Assembly: GCF_000320365.1 (NCBI RefSeq)
Contig: NZ_ANIN01000001.1
Coordinates: 682,001 to 746,000 of the forward strand
DNA length: 64,000 bases
Reading direction: 5' to 3'
Source: Moraxella macacae 0408225
GTDB lineage: Bacteria; Pseudomonadota; Gammaproteobacteria; Pseudomonadales; Moraxellaceae
A program made the translations under genes and the position numbers. Below the pieces are notes generated by a model. The model was not told the DNA's origin. It made no database searches and saw only the letters and a list, made by a program, of their open reading frames with translations. Below are positions 45,642-54,462 of this stretch, in pieces (the first letter of the stretch is position 1; each line of letters opens with the position of its first letter).

Positions 45642-46988
45642 ATGATTAAGAAGGCTATGACACAGCAACCTAAGGCACAACAAACCACACAACAAATCGT
45701 GGTTTTAGGTGCAGGCGTGGTTGGTGTTACGACGGCTTATCAATTGCGATTGGCAGGTTTTGATGTTGTTGTGATTGAACGCAAGTCCGCTCCTGCAATG
45801 CAGACTTCCTTTGCCAATGGCGGCCAAATTTCGGTATCACACGCCACACCGTGGGCAAATCCGCGTACGCCACTAAAAGCATTAAGGTGGCTTTGGCAAG
45901 AAGATGCACCATTACTATTTCGTTGGCGACGCTTGTTTGGGCGTGATTTTGATAAAGATTTGTGGCAATGGAGTTTGCAGTTTTTGTGGCAATGTCAAGC
46001 CCGACAAGCGGATAAAAACCTTGTACAAATGGTAAAATTGGGATTATACTCGCGTGAAATTTTAGGGCAAGTGCGTAAACAAACAGGCATTGAGTACGAT
46101 TGTTTAACCCGAGGGATTTTGCATTTTTATACCGATCAGAGCGAATTACAACATGCGATTTTGCCAACCAAACGCATGCAACAATTAGGCTGCGATCGTC
46201 AACAAATCAGCGTGGATCAAGCAATTGGCTATGAACCTGCCTTGCAAAATATCCAACATAAATTGGTCGGTGCAACTTATACCGCCCTTGATGAGTCAGG
46301 CGATGCCAAAGTTTTTACCCAAAAACTTGCAAAAATTTGTCAACAAATGGGCGTGGATTTTTTATTCAATCACCAAATTGAACAGCTGTGTTTAACCAAA
46401 CAACAAATCACTGGTGTTACAGTAACCGATTTACTCAATAATACGAAGAAAACCTTAACTTTTGATAAGTATGTCTTAACAATGGCAAGTTATAGTCCAA
46501 AGCTTGTTTATCCGCTTGGTATTAAATTACCGATTTATCCTGCAAAAGGCTATTCAGCGACTTATCCTGTGCGTGATCCGAACAAAACACCGTATGTCAG
46601 TTTGATTGATGATGAATTTAAACTGGTGTACTCGCGCTTAGGCGATCGTTTGCGCGTGGCAGGCACGGCGGAATTTAATGGTTTTGATTTGTCGCTTAAT
46701 CCTGTGCGTTGTCAGGCGATCACGCGTCGTGTGGCAGAAGTGTTTGGCGATGCGGTGGATATTTTACAGCCAAATTATTGGACGGGGCTTAGACCGATGA
46801 CGCCGTCAAATGTACCGCTTATCGGACGAGCGGTTGCAAAACGCCAACGCATTGACAATTTATACTTAAATACAGGGCATGGTACATTGGGTTGGACGCA
46901 TGCCAATGGTTCTGCAAAAGCGATTGGTGATATCGTGCAAGGAAAATTGCCCGATATTGAGTTTAATTTTATTGGGCTTGATGTTTGA
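45642..46988 (+). CDS. dadA: D-amino acid dehydrogenase
   Basis: FAD enzyme that deaminates D-alanine and other D-amino acids at the membrane. ATG 45642 follows AAGGA and gives about 448 aa; the ORF-track start at 45432 lies in the typA terminator. FAD motif VVLGAGVVGVTTAYQL, SFANGGQISVSHATPWANP, GYSATYP and the C-terminal LNTGHGTLGWTHANGSAK are DadA hallmarks. Its 3' end overlaps convergent phoR by 20 bp. Confidence 0.92.
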   Translation: MIKKAMTQQPKAQQTTQQIVVLGAGVVGVTTAYQLRLAGFDVVVIERKSAPAMQTSFANGGQISVSHATPWANPRTPLKALRWLWQEDAPLLFRWRRLFGRDFDKDLWQWSLQFLWQCQARQADKNLVQMVKLGLYSREILGQVRKQTGIEYDCLTRGILHFYTDQSELQHAILPTKRMQQLGCDRQQISVDQAIGYEPALQNIQHKLVGATYTALDESGDAKVFTQKLAKICQQMGVDFLFNHQIEQLCLTKQQITGVTVTDLLNNTKKTLTFDKYVLTMASYSPKLVYPLGIKLPIYPAKGYSATYPVRDPNKTPYVSLIDDEFKLVYSRLGDRLRVAGTAEFNGFDLSLNPVRCQAITRRVAEVFGDAVDILQPNYWTGLRPMTPSNVPLIGRAVAKRQRIDNLYLNTGHGTLGWTHANGSAKAIGDIVQGKLPDIEFNFIGLDV

Positions 46989-47982
46989 CAAAAATAATGC
47001 TAAAAGTTGATCCTTTGCCAACTTTGGATTGAATGTTTAATTTGGCATTGTGCTTATGAACGACGTGTTTGACGATTGCCAAACCCAATCCCGTTCCGCC
47101 TGTTTCCCTACTGCGTCCACTGTCCACGCGATAAAAACGTTCAGTTAACCGTTCAATGTGCAAGGCATCAATTCCAATGCCATTGTCGCTGACACTAAAA
47201 TAATAACCGTCTGTCTTTTCAAACCACCCAATTGTTACCTCGCCACCTTTTGGCGTGTATTTTATTGCGTTGGTGATTAAATTGCTTAAAGCACTGGTTA
47301 ATAAATCTTCATAACCCATAATCTGTTGTTGGCTGTCAATGTGTAGATGAATGAGATGTTCAAAATTGTGATTGTAAACTTGGGCATCGTCAAACAATTG
47401 TGCCAATAGTTTTGGCATATCAATCAGCGTGGGTTGTTGGTTGTTTTCGCTATTTTCAAGGCGCGACAGCAGCAGTAAGTCATTGATAATATTGTTCATT
47501 CGATCGCTTTGTTGCAGCATTTGCAAAAACGCCCGTTGCCAGCGTGGGTTTAAATCTGGCTGTTGGCTAAAGGTTTCTAAATAGCCCATCATCACCGTAA
47601 CTGGCGTGCGCAGTTCATGCGACACATTGGCAACAAAATCTTTGCGCATGGTGTCAAGGCGGTGATGTTGTTCGCTAAGCTGTTGTTTTTCAATCTGAAT
47701 TAGCTGAATTTTGTTGGCAATTTTGCTAAAAAAAGGATTAACCCCAAATTTACTCAACTGTTGTGGGTTGTCCAAAAAACCGTGCAATTGTTTAAAATAA
47801 TATATCAATGACAAAGAAAATATTAACAATCCCAATGCGACACACGTCCAATTAATCAGCCAAAATAAGCCATGTTGTGATTGATTGATACAAACATTTA
47901 TCAAGATACCAATGATAAAACTCAATGCGATGTTGGCAACAAGTTTTTTTAGTAAAAATTTTTGTAAAGTTTGTTTAGTCAT
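46969..47982 (-). CDS. phoR: PhoR-like sensor histidine kinase
   Basis: 337 aa. Two N-terminal membrane segments with almost no periplasmic loop, then HisKA (DFVANVSHELRTPVTVMMGYLETF, the PhoR form) and an ATPase domain (NLITNAIKYTPKGG, VSDNGIGID, GGTGLGLAIV). Probably senses phosphate supply through the Pst system. phoB is not next to it, and the PAS domain usual in PhoR is short or absent. Confidence 0.8.
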   Translation of the reverse strand: MTKQTLQKFLLKKLVANIALSFIIGILINVCINQSQHGLFWLINWTCVALGLLIFSLSLIYYFKQLHGFLDNPQQLSKFGVNPFFSKIANKIQLIQIEKQQLSEQHHRLDTMRKDFVANVSHELRTPVTVMMGYLETFSQQPDLNPRWQRAFLQMLQQSDRMNNIINDLLLLSRLENSENNQQPTLIDMPKLLAQLFDDAQVYNHNFEHLIHLHIDSQQQIMGYEDLLTSALSNLITNAIKYTPKGGEVTIGWFEKTDGYYFSVSDNGIGIDALHIERLTERFYRVDSGRSRETGGTGLGLAIVKHVVHKHNAKLNIQSKVGKGSTFSIIFVKHQAQ

Positions 47983-48097
47983 GTTTTATAAATCGTAAAA
48001 ATAAATTGGCTTATTATAATGATTTTTTGCTACAATAAGCCAATTTTTTGCAATGATTTAATGATTGTTGTAATGGTTTTTAGCATTTGAGTATGAT

Positions 48098-48592
48098 ATG
48101 AAAGCAAGAATTTTAGCGGTTGGACAAAAAATGCCAACATGGGTGCAGACAGGTTGTAACGATTATTTAAAACGCATTCAGCCTATGTTAAATACCGAAA
48201 TTGTGGAGATTCCTGCTTATAAACGCAGTAAAAATCCATCGGCAGCAGAGCTTGAAAAATATGCACTAAACGAAGGGGGCTTGATTTTGCAGGCACATGC
48301 CAATGCCAAAAAAGAGCGCTTGATTTGTTTAGATGTGCGTGGCAAAAATTTGTCAACTGAGGATTTGGCAAAAAAAATCAGCGATGCTATGCAAGTGGGT
48401 GATGACATGGGTTTTGTGATTGGCGGGGCAGATGGATTATCAAAAGAGGTGCTGGCTAAGGCGGATTTTAAGTGGTCGTTGTCAAATTTGACATTGCCAC
48501 ATCCGCTTGTGCGTGTGCTGTTGGTGGAGCAGTTGTATCGTGCAATGACGATTATTAACCATCACCCTTATCACCGAGGGGATTATTTTTAA
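48098..48592 (+). CDS. rlmH: 23S rRNA (pseudouridine1915-N3)-methyltransferase
   Basis: 164 aa SPOUT methyltransferase. MKARILAVGQKMPTWV, LDVRGKNLSTEDLA, FVIGGADGLS and the C-terminal NHHPYHRGDYF match RlmH. The usual neighbour rsfS is not present. Confidence 0.96.
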   Translation: MKARILAVGQKMPTWVQTGCNDYLKRIQPMLNTEIVEIPAYKRSKNPSAAELEKYALNEGGLILQAHANAKKERLICLDVRGKNLSTEDLAKKISDAMQVGDDMGFVIGGADGLSKEVLAKADFKWSLSNLTLPHPLVRVLLVEQLYRAMTIINHHPYHRGDYF

Positions 48593-48631
48593 TCCTGATT
48601 AATTGAATAAAGATCGATTGGGTAAAATTGA

Positions 48632-49534
48632 TTAGCCACGGTATACATTTTCTTCATGCATATTTAACTCAATGCCCTCGATTTTGGCATTTTGCGACAA
48701 TTTAAACAAATAATCCACCAAGCTATGATGAAAAGATTGTTGCGTTAGATGATTGACAATCATCGGTTTTGCTTGTGCAAAATTTAACGCCAGACCCTCT
48801 TTTTTATCAATCACATCTACGATATGAATGCCGTAACGCGTTTCGATTGGATTGACGCCAAGCCCTTTTGGTAGGGCAAAAACCGCGGTTTCAAACTCAG
48901 GTATGGTTGTGCCTTTTTTGATCACGCCCAAATTTCCGCCGTCATTTTTGGAAGGACAGGCGGATAACTGTTGTGCGTAAAATAAAAAATCGGCATCAGG
49001 GTTATGGCTATTTTGGATTTTTTCAATGATTTCACTGGCTTGTTTTTTAAGTTGTAAGCGTTCATCGCCTTCTTCTGGCGGACTTGCTAACAGAATGTGG
49101 CGTGCGGTGATAATGGGTGGCGTGGTAAATTGAGCCCGGTTTTGTTGGTAGTATTGTGTGATATTGGTATCGGTTGGATTTTTAGGCAGGACGTTTTTGC
49201 TAAGCAAATCACCAATTGCTTGCTCTTCATCGCGCTCCCACGCGGCCAATCCAAGGCTTGACTCAGCAAGTACCGCTTGGCGTAACAACTCACGCATCAC
49301 AAGGGCTCTGGCGGATAAGTATAAAGCATCATCTTTGCTGTTGGCTGGGTGATATTGGGTTTCTTGGGCGATTTGTTTTGGATCGATGGCAATGCCATTA
49401 ACGGTAATTTTTGGCAAGGTTTCACGGCTTGTGGCAATCAAATTGGCAGGTTTTGATTGCTCTTTGGTGGGTTTTAGATCGTTAAAGTGGGCTTGATTGT
49501 TTTGTTTTGGGTGAAATGAGTGAACACGCATCAT
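48632..49534 (-). CDS. Parvulin-type peptidyl-prolyl isomerase
   Basis: 300 aa. The PpiC/rotamase domain (ARHILLASPPEEGD, CPSKNDGGNLGVIKKG, GVNPIETRYGIHIVDV) occupies residues about 150-255; an N-terminal helical region of 140 residues precedes it. No signal peptide is visible, so it is probably cytoplasmic, similar to the NifM-like/NarM-like parvulins found with Moco enzymes. This link is inference. Confidence 0.82.
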   Translation of the reverse strand: MMRVHSFHPKQNNQAHFNDLKPTKEQSKPANLIATSRETLPKITVNGIAIDPKQIAQETQYHPANSKDDALYLSARALVMRELLRQAVLAESSLGLAAWERDEEQAIGDLLSKNVLPKNPTDTNITQYYQQNRAQFTTPPIITARHILLASPPEEGDERLQLKKQASEIIEKIQNSHNPDADFLFYAQQLSACPSKNDGGNLGVIKKGTTIPEFETAVFALPKGLGVNPIETRYGIHIVDVIDKKEGLALNFAQAKPMIVNHLTQQSFHHSLVDYLFKLSQNAKIEGIELNMHEENVYRG

Positions 49535-49658
49535 CGTTATCCTATGACAAAATTAACAACAATTAAAATTTAACAAGTAATTAAAAATTAACAACAGTTA
49601 AAAGTTAAAGCAATTATCGTCAAAATGGGATAGTTTGGCTATACTTCTTTGGGTTTAG

Positions 49659-50225
49659 CTAATGAAACAATACGGCTGCCAAAACACTCAAAATCAATAA
49701 AGCAATGACAGGTAACAACCATTTTGCCAAATTACCGACTGGTGCGGTTGTTTCGGTTACAGCCAATTTTGGGGTGTCTGTGTGCGTGGCTGTTTGGTTG
49801 GCGGTTATGGGCGTGATGTGTAACGACGGTGCTGCTACAGGATTCATATTTGCTACAGGATTTACGTTTGCACATAAAAAATCAGCCACAGGGGTTGTGC
49901 CTGCAAGATTTTGCACTTCGCTAAATGCCAAAGGTGCAGAGTCAGAAACCAATTGTAAAGTTTCATCATTTGACAAGGCAAATTCTTGTGATAGATGGGT
50001 AATTAGGTCATTGCGCTGCTTGGCTTGTGGCAATAGGCGTTCAAAAAAATTATTGCTTGGCGTGGCATTTTTTAAATCTGCACAAATGGCTTTATCCATA
50101 AAATGACTGATAAAAATGGCGTATGCTTTTTTTAGTAAAGCATTGCGTGCGTTGTCATCGGCATTGTCGCCCAAAATAGCAGGGCTAACGGTTCTTGCCA
50201 AATGTTCAATGACATTGATACTCAT
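49659..50225 (-). CDS. DUF937-like protein with C-terminal membrane anchor
   Basis: 188 aa. An N-terminal helical domain (residues 1-110; IEHLARTVSPAILG, ALLKKAYAIFISHFM, LLPQAKQRNDLITHL) resembles DUF937 in layout, then a Pro/Thr-rich linker with ANVNPVA repeats, and a single C-terminal membrane helix (WLLPVIALLILSVLAAVLF). In relatives this arrangement may continue into an OmpA domain; here it stops after the helix. Function unknown. RBS AGAGGAAA. Confidence 0.55.
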   Translation of the reverse strand: MSINVIEHLARTVSPAILGDNADDNARNALLKKAYAIFISHFMDKAICADLKNATPSNNFFERLLPQAKQRNDLITHLSQEFALSNDETLQLVSDSAPLAFSEVQNLAGTTPVADFLCANVNPVANMNPVAAPSLHITPITANQTATHTDTPKLAVTETTAPVGNLAKWLLPVIALLILSVLAAVLFH

Positions 50226-50464
50226 AAAATTTCCTCTAAAAATGGTTTTATAGTAACCCAGATCAATTTTTACGTCAAGTTATATAAAAGTAACCAAAAT
50301 GTAAAAGCTGTATGAATAAAAACTGGTGGTTTTTGCTTCAAAAAGATAACAAAAATTGCAGAAAATTTTGTAAAATTACAGTATAGTAGGGTTTTATTTT
50401 TTTTGATTAATTGTTTGATTAATTGTTTGATTGAGTTTGGTTTAAAAAAGTGAGAAATTTGTAG

Positions 50465-51076
50465 ATGATGACGTTAATTATCATTGCGTTGACGGTGGCG
50501 GTAAGTTTGCTTGCGTGGCAGTCGCCAAAATTAATGGATAGGCTGATTTTTTATCCGCCTGCGATACAACGTGGGCAAGTGGAGCGATTTGTAACCCATG
50601 GTTTGTTGCACGCTGATGGCATGCATTTGTTTTTTAATATGTTCACCTTGTTTTCGTTTGGACAAGTGGTGGAGCGGTTTTTTGCCAGCCGAGTATCGGC
50701 GGTGGGTTATTTGTTGTTTTATGCTGTGGCGATTGTTGTGGCAATTTTACCAAGTTTTGTGAAGCATAAAAACGACCATCGTTATTCTAGTTTGGGGGCA
50801 TCAGGTGCGGTGTCTGCGGTTGTGTTTAGCTATGTGTTAATGAATCCGTGGGCGACATTGCTTGTGTTTTTTGTGCCTGTGCCTGCGATTGTTTTTGCTG
50901 GGTTGTATGTTGGTTATAGCGTGTGGGCGGATGGGCATGGGCGTGGCAATGTCAATCATGCGGCGCATTTGGTTGGTGGTGTGTTTGGAATGTTGGCTAC
51001 AATTGTGATTGAACCAAATATTATACCACACTTTTTTAATGCGCTGATGCACCCTAGGTTTTTAAACTTTGGCTAA
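50465..51076 (+). CDS. Rhomboid-family intramembrane serine protease
   Basis: 203 aa, six hydrophobic segments. Catalytic Ser in GASGAVSAVVF and His in NHAAHLVGGVFGM; the HxxxN-type motif in LLHADGMHLFFNMFTLFSFG is also present. Cleaves membrane proteins within the bilayer; target unknown. Confidence 0.92.
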   Translation: MMTLIIIALTVAVSLLAWQSPKLMDRLIFYPPAIQRGQVERFVTHGLLHADGMHLFFNMFTLFSFGQVVERFFASRVSAVGYLLFYAVAIVVAILPSFVKHKNDHRYSSLGASGAVSAVVFSYVLMNPWATLLVFFVPVPAIVFAGLYVGYSVWADGHGRGNVNHAAHLVGGVFGMLATIVIEPNIIPHFFNALMHPRFLNFG

Positions 51077-51131
51077 ACTTTGGCTAAACTTGAGTTAATT
51101 TTTTACTTAAAACGATACAGCGTGATGAAAA

Positions 51132-52067
51132 ATGATTTATGATATTATTGGCGATGTTCATGGCAAAGCGGATAAATTAACAGGGCTGTTAACCAAGCTT
51201 GGCTATCGGTTTAACGGTGAATTTTTTGTTGCACCGCCCAACCATCAGGCGATTTTTATTGGTGATTTGGTGGATAGAGGTGAAAAACAATTGGCAACGC
51301 TAAACATTGTGTTTAATATGATTGATAATGATCAAGCCCTTGCTGTTATGGGCAATCACGAATACAATGCTTTGGCGTATGCTACCCTTGATGAGCGCAA
51401 TCCAACTGAATATTTGCGCAAGCACGAATCAAAACATACGTTGCAACATCAAGCGTTTTTAGATGAAGTGGGTTTTGGCACGGATTTGCATGATTTTTGG
51501 TTGCAACGTTTTTATGAGTTGCCCTTGTGGTTAGAATTTGAGCAGGCGTGTTTTGTGCATGCTTGTTGGGATACGCACGCCATGTCGGTGTTAAAACAAC
51601 ATTTGACCCATGACAACAAATTAACCAAAACCGCTTTACAATTAACCAGTTATCAAGACACGCCTGAATATAACGCTTTGGAGCGAGTGTTAAAAGGCGT
51701 GGAAATTCCTCTGCCTGAGGGTATTTATTTTGTGGATAAAGAAAAAAATATGCGACACAACATGCGTGTACAATGGTGGCTATCACAACTGTCCAATCAG
51801 CCCATTCATAAAATTGCCAGAGCGATGCCAACTGATTTGGCAAGTGTGCCAGTTGATGCCTTGAGTGAAGCAGTGGATTTTGAGTTAACCACAAAAAAAC
51901 CGATTTTTGTTGGGCATTATTGGTTGACGGGCATACCAAATATGCTGTCTGATCAAGTGGTGTGCGTGGATTATTCAGCAGGTGGCAATGGATTTTTGAC
52001 CGCGTACCGCTTTGATACCAATAATCCAAACTTGTCCGCGGCTAATTTTGTGCAGTTTTTGCCCTAA
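51132..52067 (+). CDS. Metallophosphoesterase, PrpE/ApaH-like
   Basis: 311 aa. Metal ligands in IGDVHGKADKL, GDLVDRGEKQ, GNHEYNA, CWDTH and GHYW define a calcineurin-type phosphoesterase of the PrpE/diadenosine tetraphosphatase group. Substrate is not certain. Converges on the ferredoxin gene with 9 bp between the stops. Confidence 0.85.
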   Translation: MIYDIIGDVHGKADKLTGLLTKLGYRFNGEFFVAPPNHQAIFIGDLVDRGEKQLATLNIVFNMIDNDQALAVMGNHEYNALAYATLDERNPTEYLRKHESKHTLQHQAFLDEVGFGTDLHDFWLQRFYELPLWLEFEQACFVHACWDTHAMSVLKQHLTHDNKLTKTALQLTSYQDTPEYNALERVLKGVEIPLPEGIYFVDKEKNMRHNMRVQWWLSQLSNQPIHKIARAMPTDLASVPVDALSEAVDFELTTKKPIFVGHYWLTGIPNMLSDQVVCVDYSAGGNGFLTAYRFDTNNPNLSAANFVQFLP

Positions 52068-52076
52068 TGGGTTAAG

Positions 52077-52343
<267 letters not shown>

Positions 52344-52389
52344 TTACAAAATAATTTAAATTTACAAAATAATTTAAAAAGTGGTTGAT

Positions 52390-52788
52390 TTATAAGGGTT
52401 TATTTTGTGTGGTGTTAATCACCAGTGAACTGATCTGCCAATCATTTTTGACTTTTTGCCACATTTCTTTAACCAAAATGGATTGATTGTTTTGTTTAAA
52501 ATACGATGTGATGATGGGCGAAGTATCAGCCATGCGATCGTGGCGGACTTTTATCGGCGTTTTGGTGTTGAATAGCTGTAGTAGGCTGTCATTTTCTACA
52601 CAGATGGCTTGAATGTTTTTATGCCAATCGGCTTTTGTCTCTACGTTTTGAAAATAAACCGCAAAAAAATCTTTGCTTTCAATATCAGCCATGGTGGTGA
52701 TGTCTTGTTGTTGGTAAGCGGTAAACCAACGCATGCGCGTGTTACTTAAATCGCTATCAATTGGTAGAGTGGGGTGAGTTGTTAGCAT
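52390..52788 (-). CDS. Small NTF2/SnoaL-like protein
   Basis: 132 aa from ATG 52788, which has GGGAG upstream. MRWFTAYQQQDITTMADIESKDFFAVY and IITSYFKQNNQSILVKEMWQKVKNDWQISSLVI fit the alpha+beta cone of the NTF2-like fold. No catalytic motif is recognised and the function is unknown. Confidence 0.6.
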   Translation of the reverse strand: MLTTHPTLPIDSDLSNTRMRWFTAYQQQDITTMADIESKDFFAVYFQNVETKADWHKNIQAICVENDSLLQLFNTKTPIKVRHDRMADTSPIITSYFKQNNQSILVKEMWQKVKNDWQISSLVINTTQNKPL

Positions 52789-52913
52789 AAAAGCTCCCAA
52801 TGCAACTGGATTTTATGAATAAAATGGGGCTTGATTTTGGAAATTCAAAAAACTTAATTGTTAAACGAAACTTAGTTGTTAAACGGCTTGTCAATGATAA
52901 AACTTGTCAATAA

Positions 52914-52947
52914 CAAAAACTGGATAGCGGTCTATCCAGTTTTTTAA
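52914..52947. terminator. Terminator hairpin
   Basis: AAAAACTGGATAG, CGGT loop, CTATCCAGTTTTTT. It serves the surface lipoprotein gene on the minus strand. The flanking 100 bp contain TTTTTTAACAATGT and TTGTCAATAA type short repeats. Confidence 0.88.
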
Positions 52948-53029
52948 CCTTATCCAGTTTTTAACAATGTTTTTTAACAATGTGGTGTTTTTTAACAATG
53001 TTTTTTAATAATGTGTTTTGGATTGGCGG

Positions 53030-54256
53030 TTATTTATTGCGCTGGGCGATAAACATGCCGTTAATGTTTTTATTGTCATTAATATCACGGTTATTGCCCG
53101 TGCCTACGATAAATTTAGCACTTGGATCGAGCACAATCACCCCTGCGTTATGGTCAACGCGTGAATTGCTCTTGACATAGCCATAGCCGTAAGCTGGAAT
53201 TTTACCAAATTGTAGATAACCGCCTTTAACTCCAGTTTTCTTGACATATTGTGTATTATGGTTAATGTCAACTGAAAAGTCTTTTAACTTGCCATTGGTT
53301 TGGGAATTAAAAGTGGTATCTTTAAACTGCAAGTTTGTTAATGTTTCGGATTTGGTTGCTTGCTGATTTTTTATTTTTAATTGATAGCCCGACCAACTTT
53401 TGTTGTTTTCTGTGATAATTTTATCATTGGTTGTGCCAGATTGTGGTTTTGGTAAGTTATCTTTTGGTAAGTTATCATCGCGCACCCCTGCTAAGACAAA
53501 ATCTTTGTTTAATGAGGTAACATAGCCACCATGTTTAGAAAACATCAGTTGAATGTTGTGAAATTCTGGCAAACCTTGAACCTTAGATCCGGTTAAATCC
53601 AGTTTAAACACACGTTGATCCAATTTTTTGCTGTCGCGGGTTAATACCGCTGATGTTGCCGAGACACTGTTGTCTGTTGCCAACGCGGTTGATTGGGTTG
53701 CTTGATCGGTAATCGCATCGCGTCCGTCTGCATCGTCTGATAGCTTAATGGTGTGTTTGGCAAGTTTGCTAAAGGTTACATCTTTTGCTTGCCATTGTTG
53801 GGCTTCTACATCGTACTGAATGCTAAATTTCATCTCACCGGTTGTAATGATGTTGCTTGAGTCTTTTTTGGTACAATCAGAGCTACAATGGGCAAAATTT
53901 GCGGTGTAAACCTTTTTATTGTTGGCGGTTGATAAAAAGTCTTGATATGACAAAGGACTGGCTGTACCACCAAACAACACTTGATTGTTTCTATCAAAGG
54001 CCAAAGGTGCCAAATCATCTTCGCGTGTTGCAGTTTTTGCACTGTGTTCGGTTAAAAATTTGATAAGTTCTTGTTTAATTTGGGGATTGTCGCCCAATTT
54101 GATTTTTTTTAAATCTTCTAAAATTTCTTTTACGGTGGTGGATTTTTGTAATTGTTCAATAAGTTTTTGCCCATTTTCTGCTGAATCGATACTACAAGCG
54201 GTCAAAGAAAGACTCAAAGTGGCAAGCAAACTGGCTGTTAAAGTGTTAAATTTCAT
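53030..54256 (-). CDS. Surface lipoprotein candidate with TbpB-like C-terminal barrel
   Basis: 408 aa. A lipoprotein signal ends in LTAC (Cys21), then an N-terminal helical stretch of about 50 residues, then mostly beta sequence rich in Lys, Asn, Thr and Gly. The end (KFIVGTGNNRDINDNKNING then MFIAQRNK) resembles the last strands of TbpB/HpuA/fHbp-type barrels exported by Slam. One possible disulfide, CSSDC, is present. No Slam, TonB receptor or tbp gene is adjacent. The ligand is unknown. A 19-bp inverted repeat overlaps the probable transcription start. Confidence 0.6.
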   Translation of the reverse strand: MKFNTLTASLLATLSLSLTACSIDSAENGQKLIEQLQKSTTVKEILEDLKKIKLGDNPQIKQELIKFLTEHSAKTATREDDLAPLAFDRNNQVLFGGTASPLSYQDFLSTANNKKVYTANFAHCSSDCTKKDSSNIITTGEMKFSIQYDVEAQQWQAKDVTFSKLAKHTIKLSDDADGRDAITDQATQSTALATDNSVSATSAVLTRDSKKLDQRVFKLDLTGSKVQGLPEFHNIQLMFSKHGGYVTSLNKDFVLAGVRDDNLPKDNLPKPQSGTTNDKIITENNKSWSGYQLKIKNQQATKSETLTNLQFKDTTFNSQTNGKLKDFSVDINHNTQYVKKTGVKGGYLQFGKIPAYGYGYVKSNSRVDHNAGVIVLDPSAKFIVGTGNNRDINDNKNINGMFIAQRNK

Positions 54257-54298
54257 GGCGTTTACTCTTTTTAAAAACGAAAAATTTATGGTAAGAAA

Positions 54299-54317
54299 TT
54301 ATCAAATTTATTGATAA
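54299..54317. promoter_or_regulatory. Inverted repeat in the surface lipoprotein promoter
   Basis: TTATCAA-ATTTA-TTGATAA, perfect 7-bp arms. It lies 6 bp downstream of the extended -10 on the minus strand, a good place for a repressor. It is not a clear Fur box. Confidence 0.5.
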
Positions 54318-54323
54318 GTTATT

Positions 54324-54332
54324 ATTTTAGCA
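54324..54332 (-). promoter_or_regulatory. Extended -10 promoter of the surface lipoprotein gene
   Basis: Minus strand TGCTAAAAT, about 70 bp upstream of the ATG. Confidence 0.45.
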
Positions 54333-54462
54333 TACTTTTTTGTAAAAACCATCATACATTTTAAACCGCGTTAGAAAATTATGCGATAAGCTTAGTCTAA
54401 AATTGACTAATTTTTTAAGGCTGGTTTTTTGCTAAACTAGGCTGTTAAATTGTGCTGTTAAA

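Noticed and set aside
49705-50106. 133-aa plus-strand ORF opposite the DUF937-like gene
   Set aside because: The minus-strand gene has a good ribosome site and a sensible membrane topology; the plus ORF has neither.
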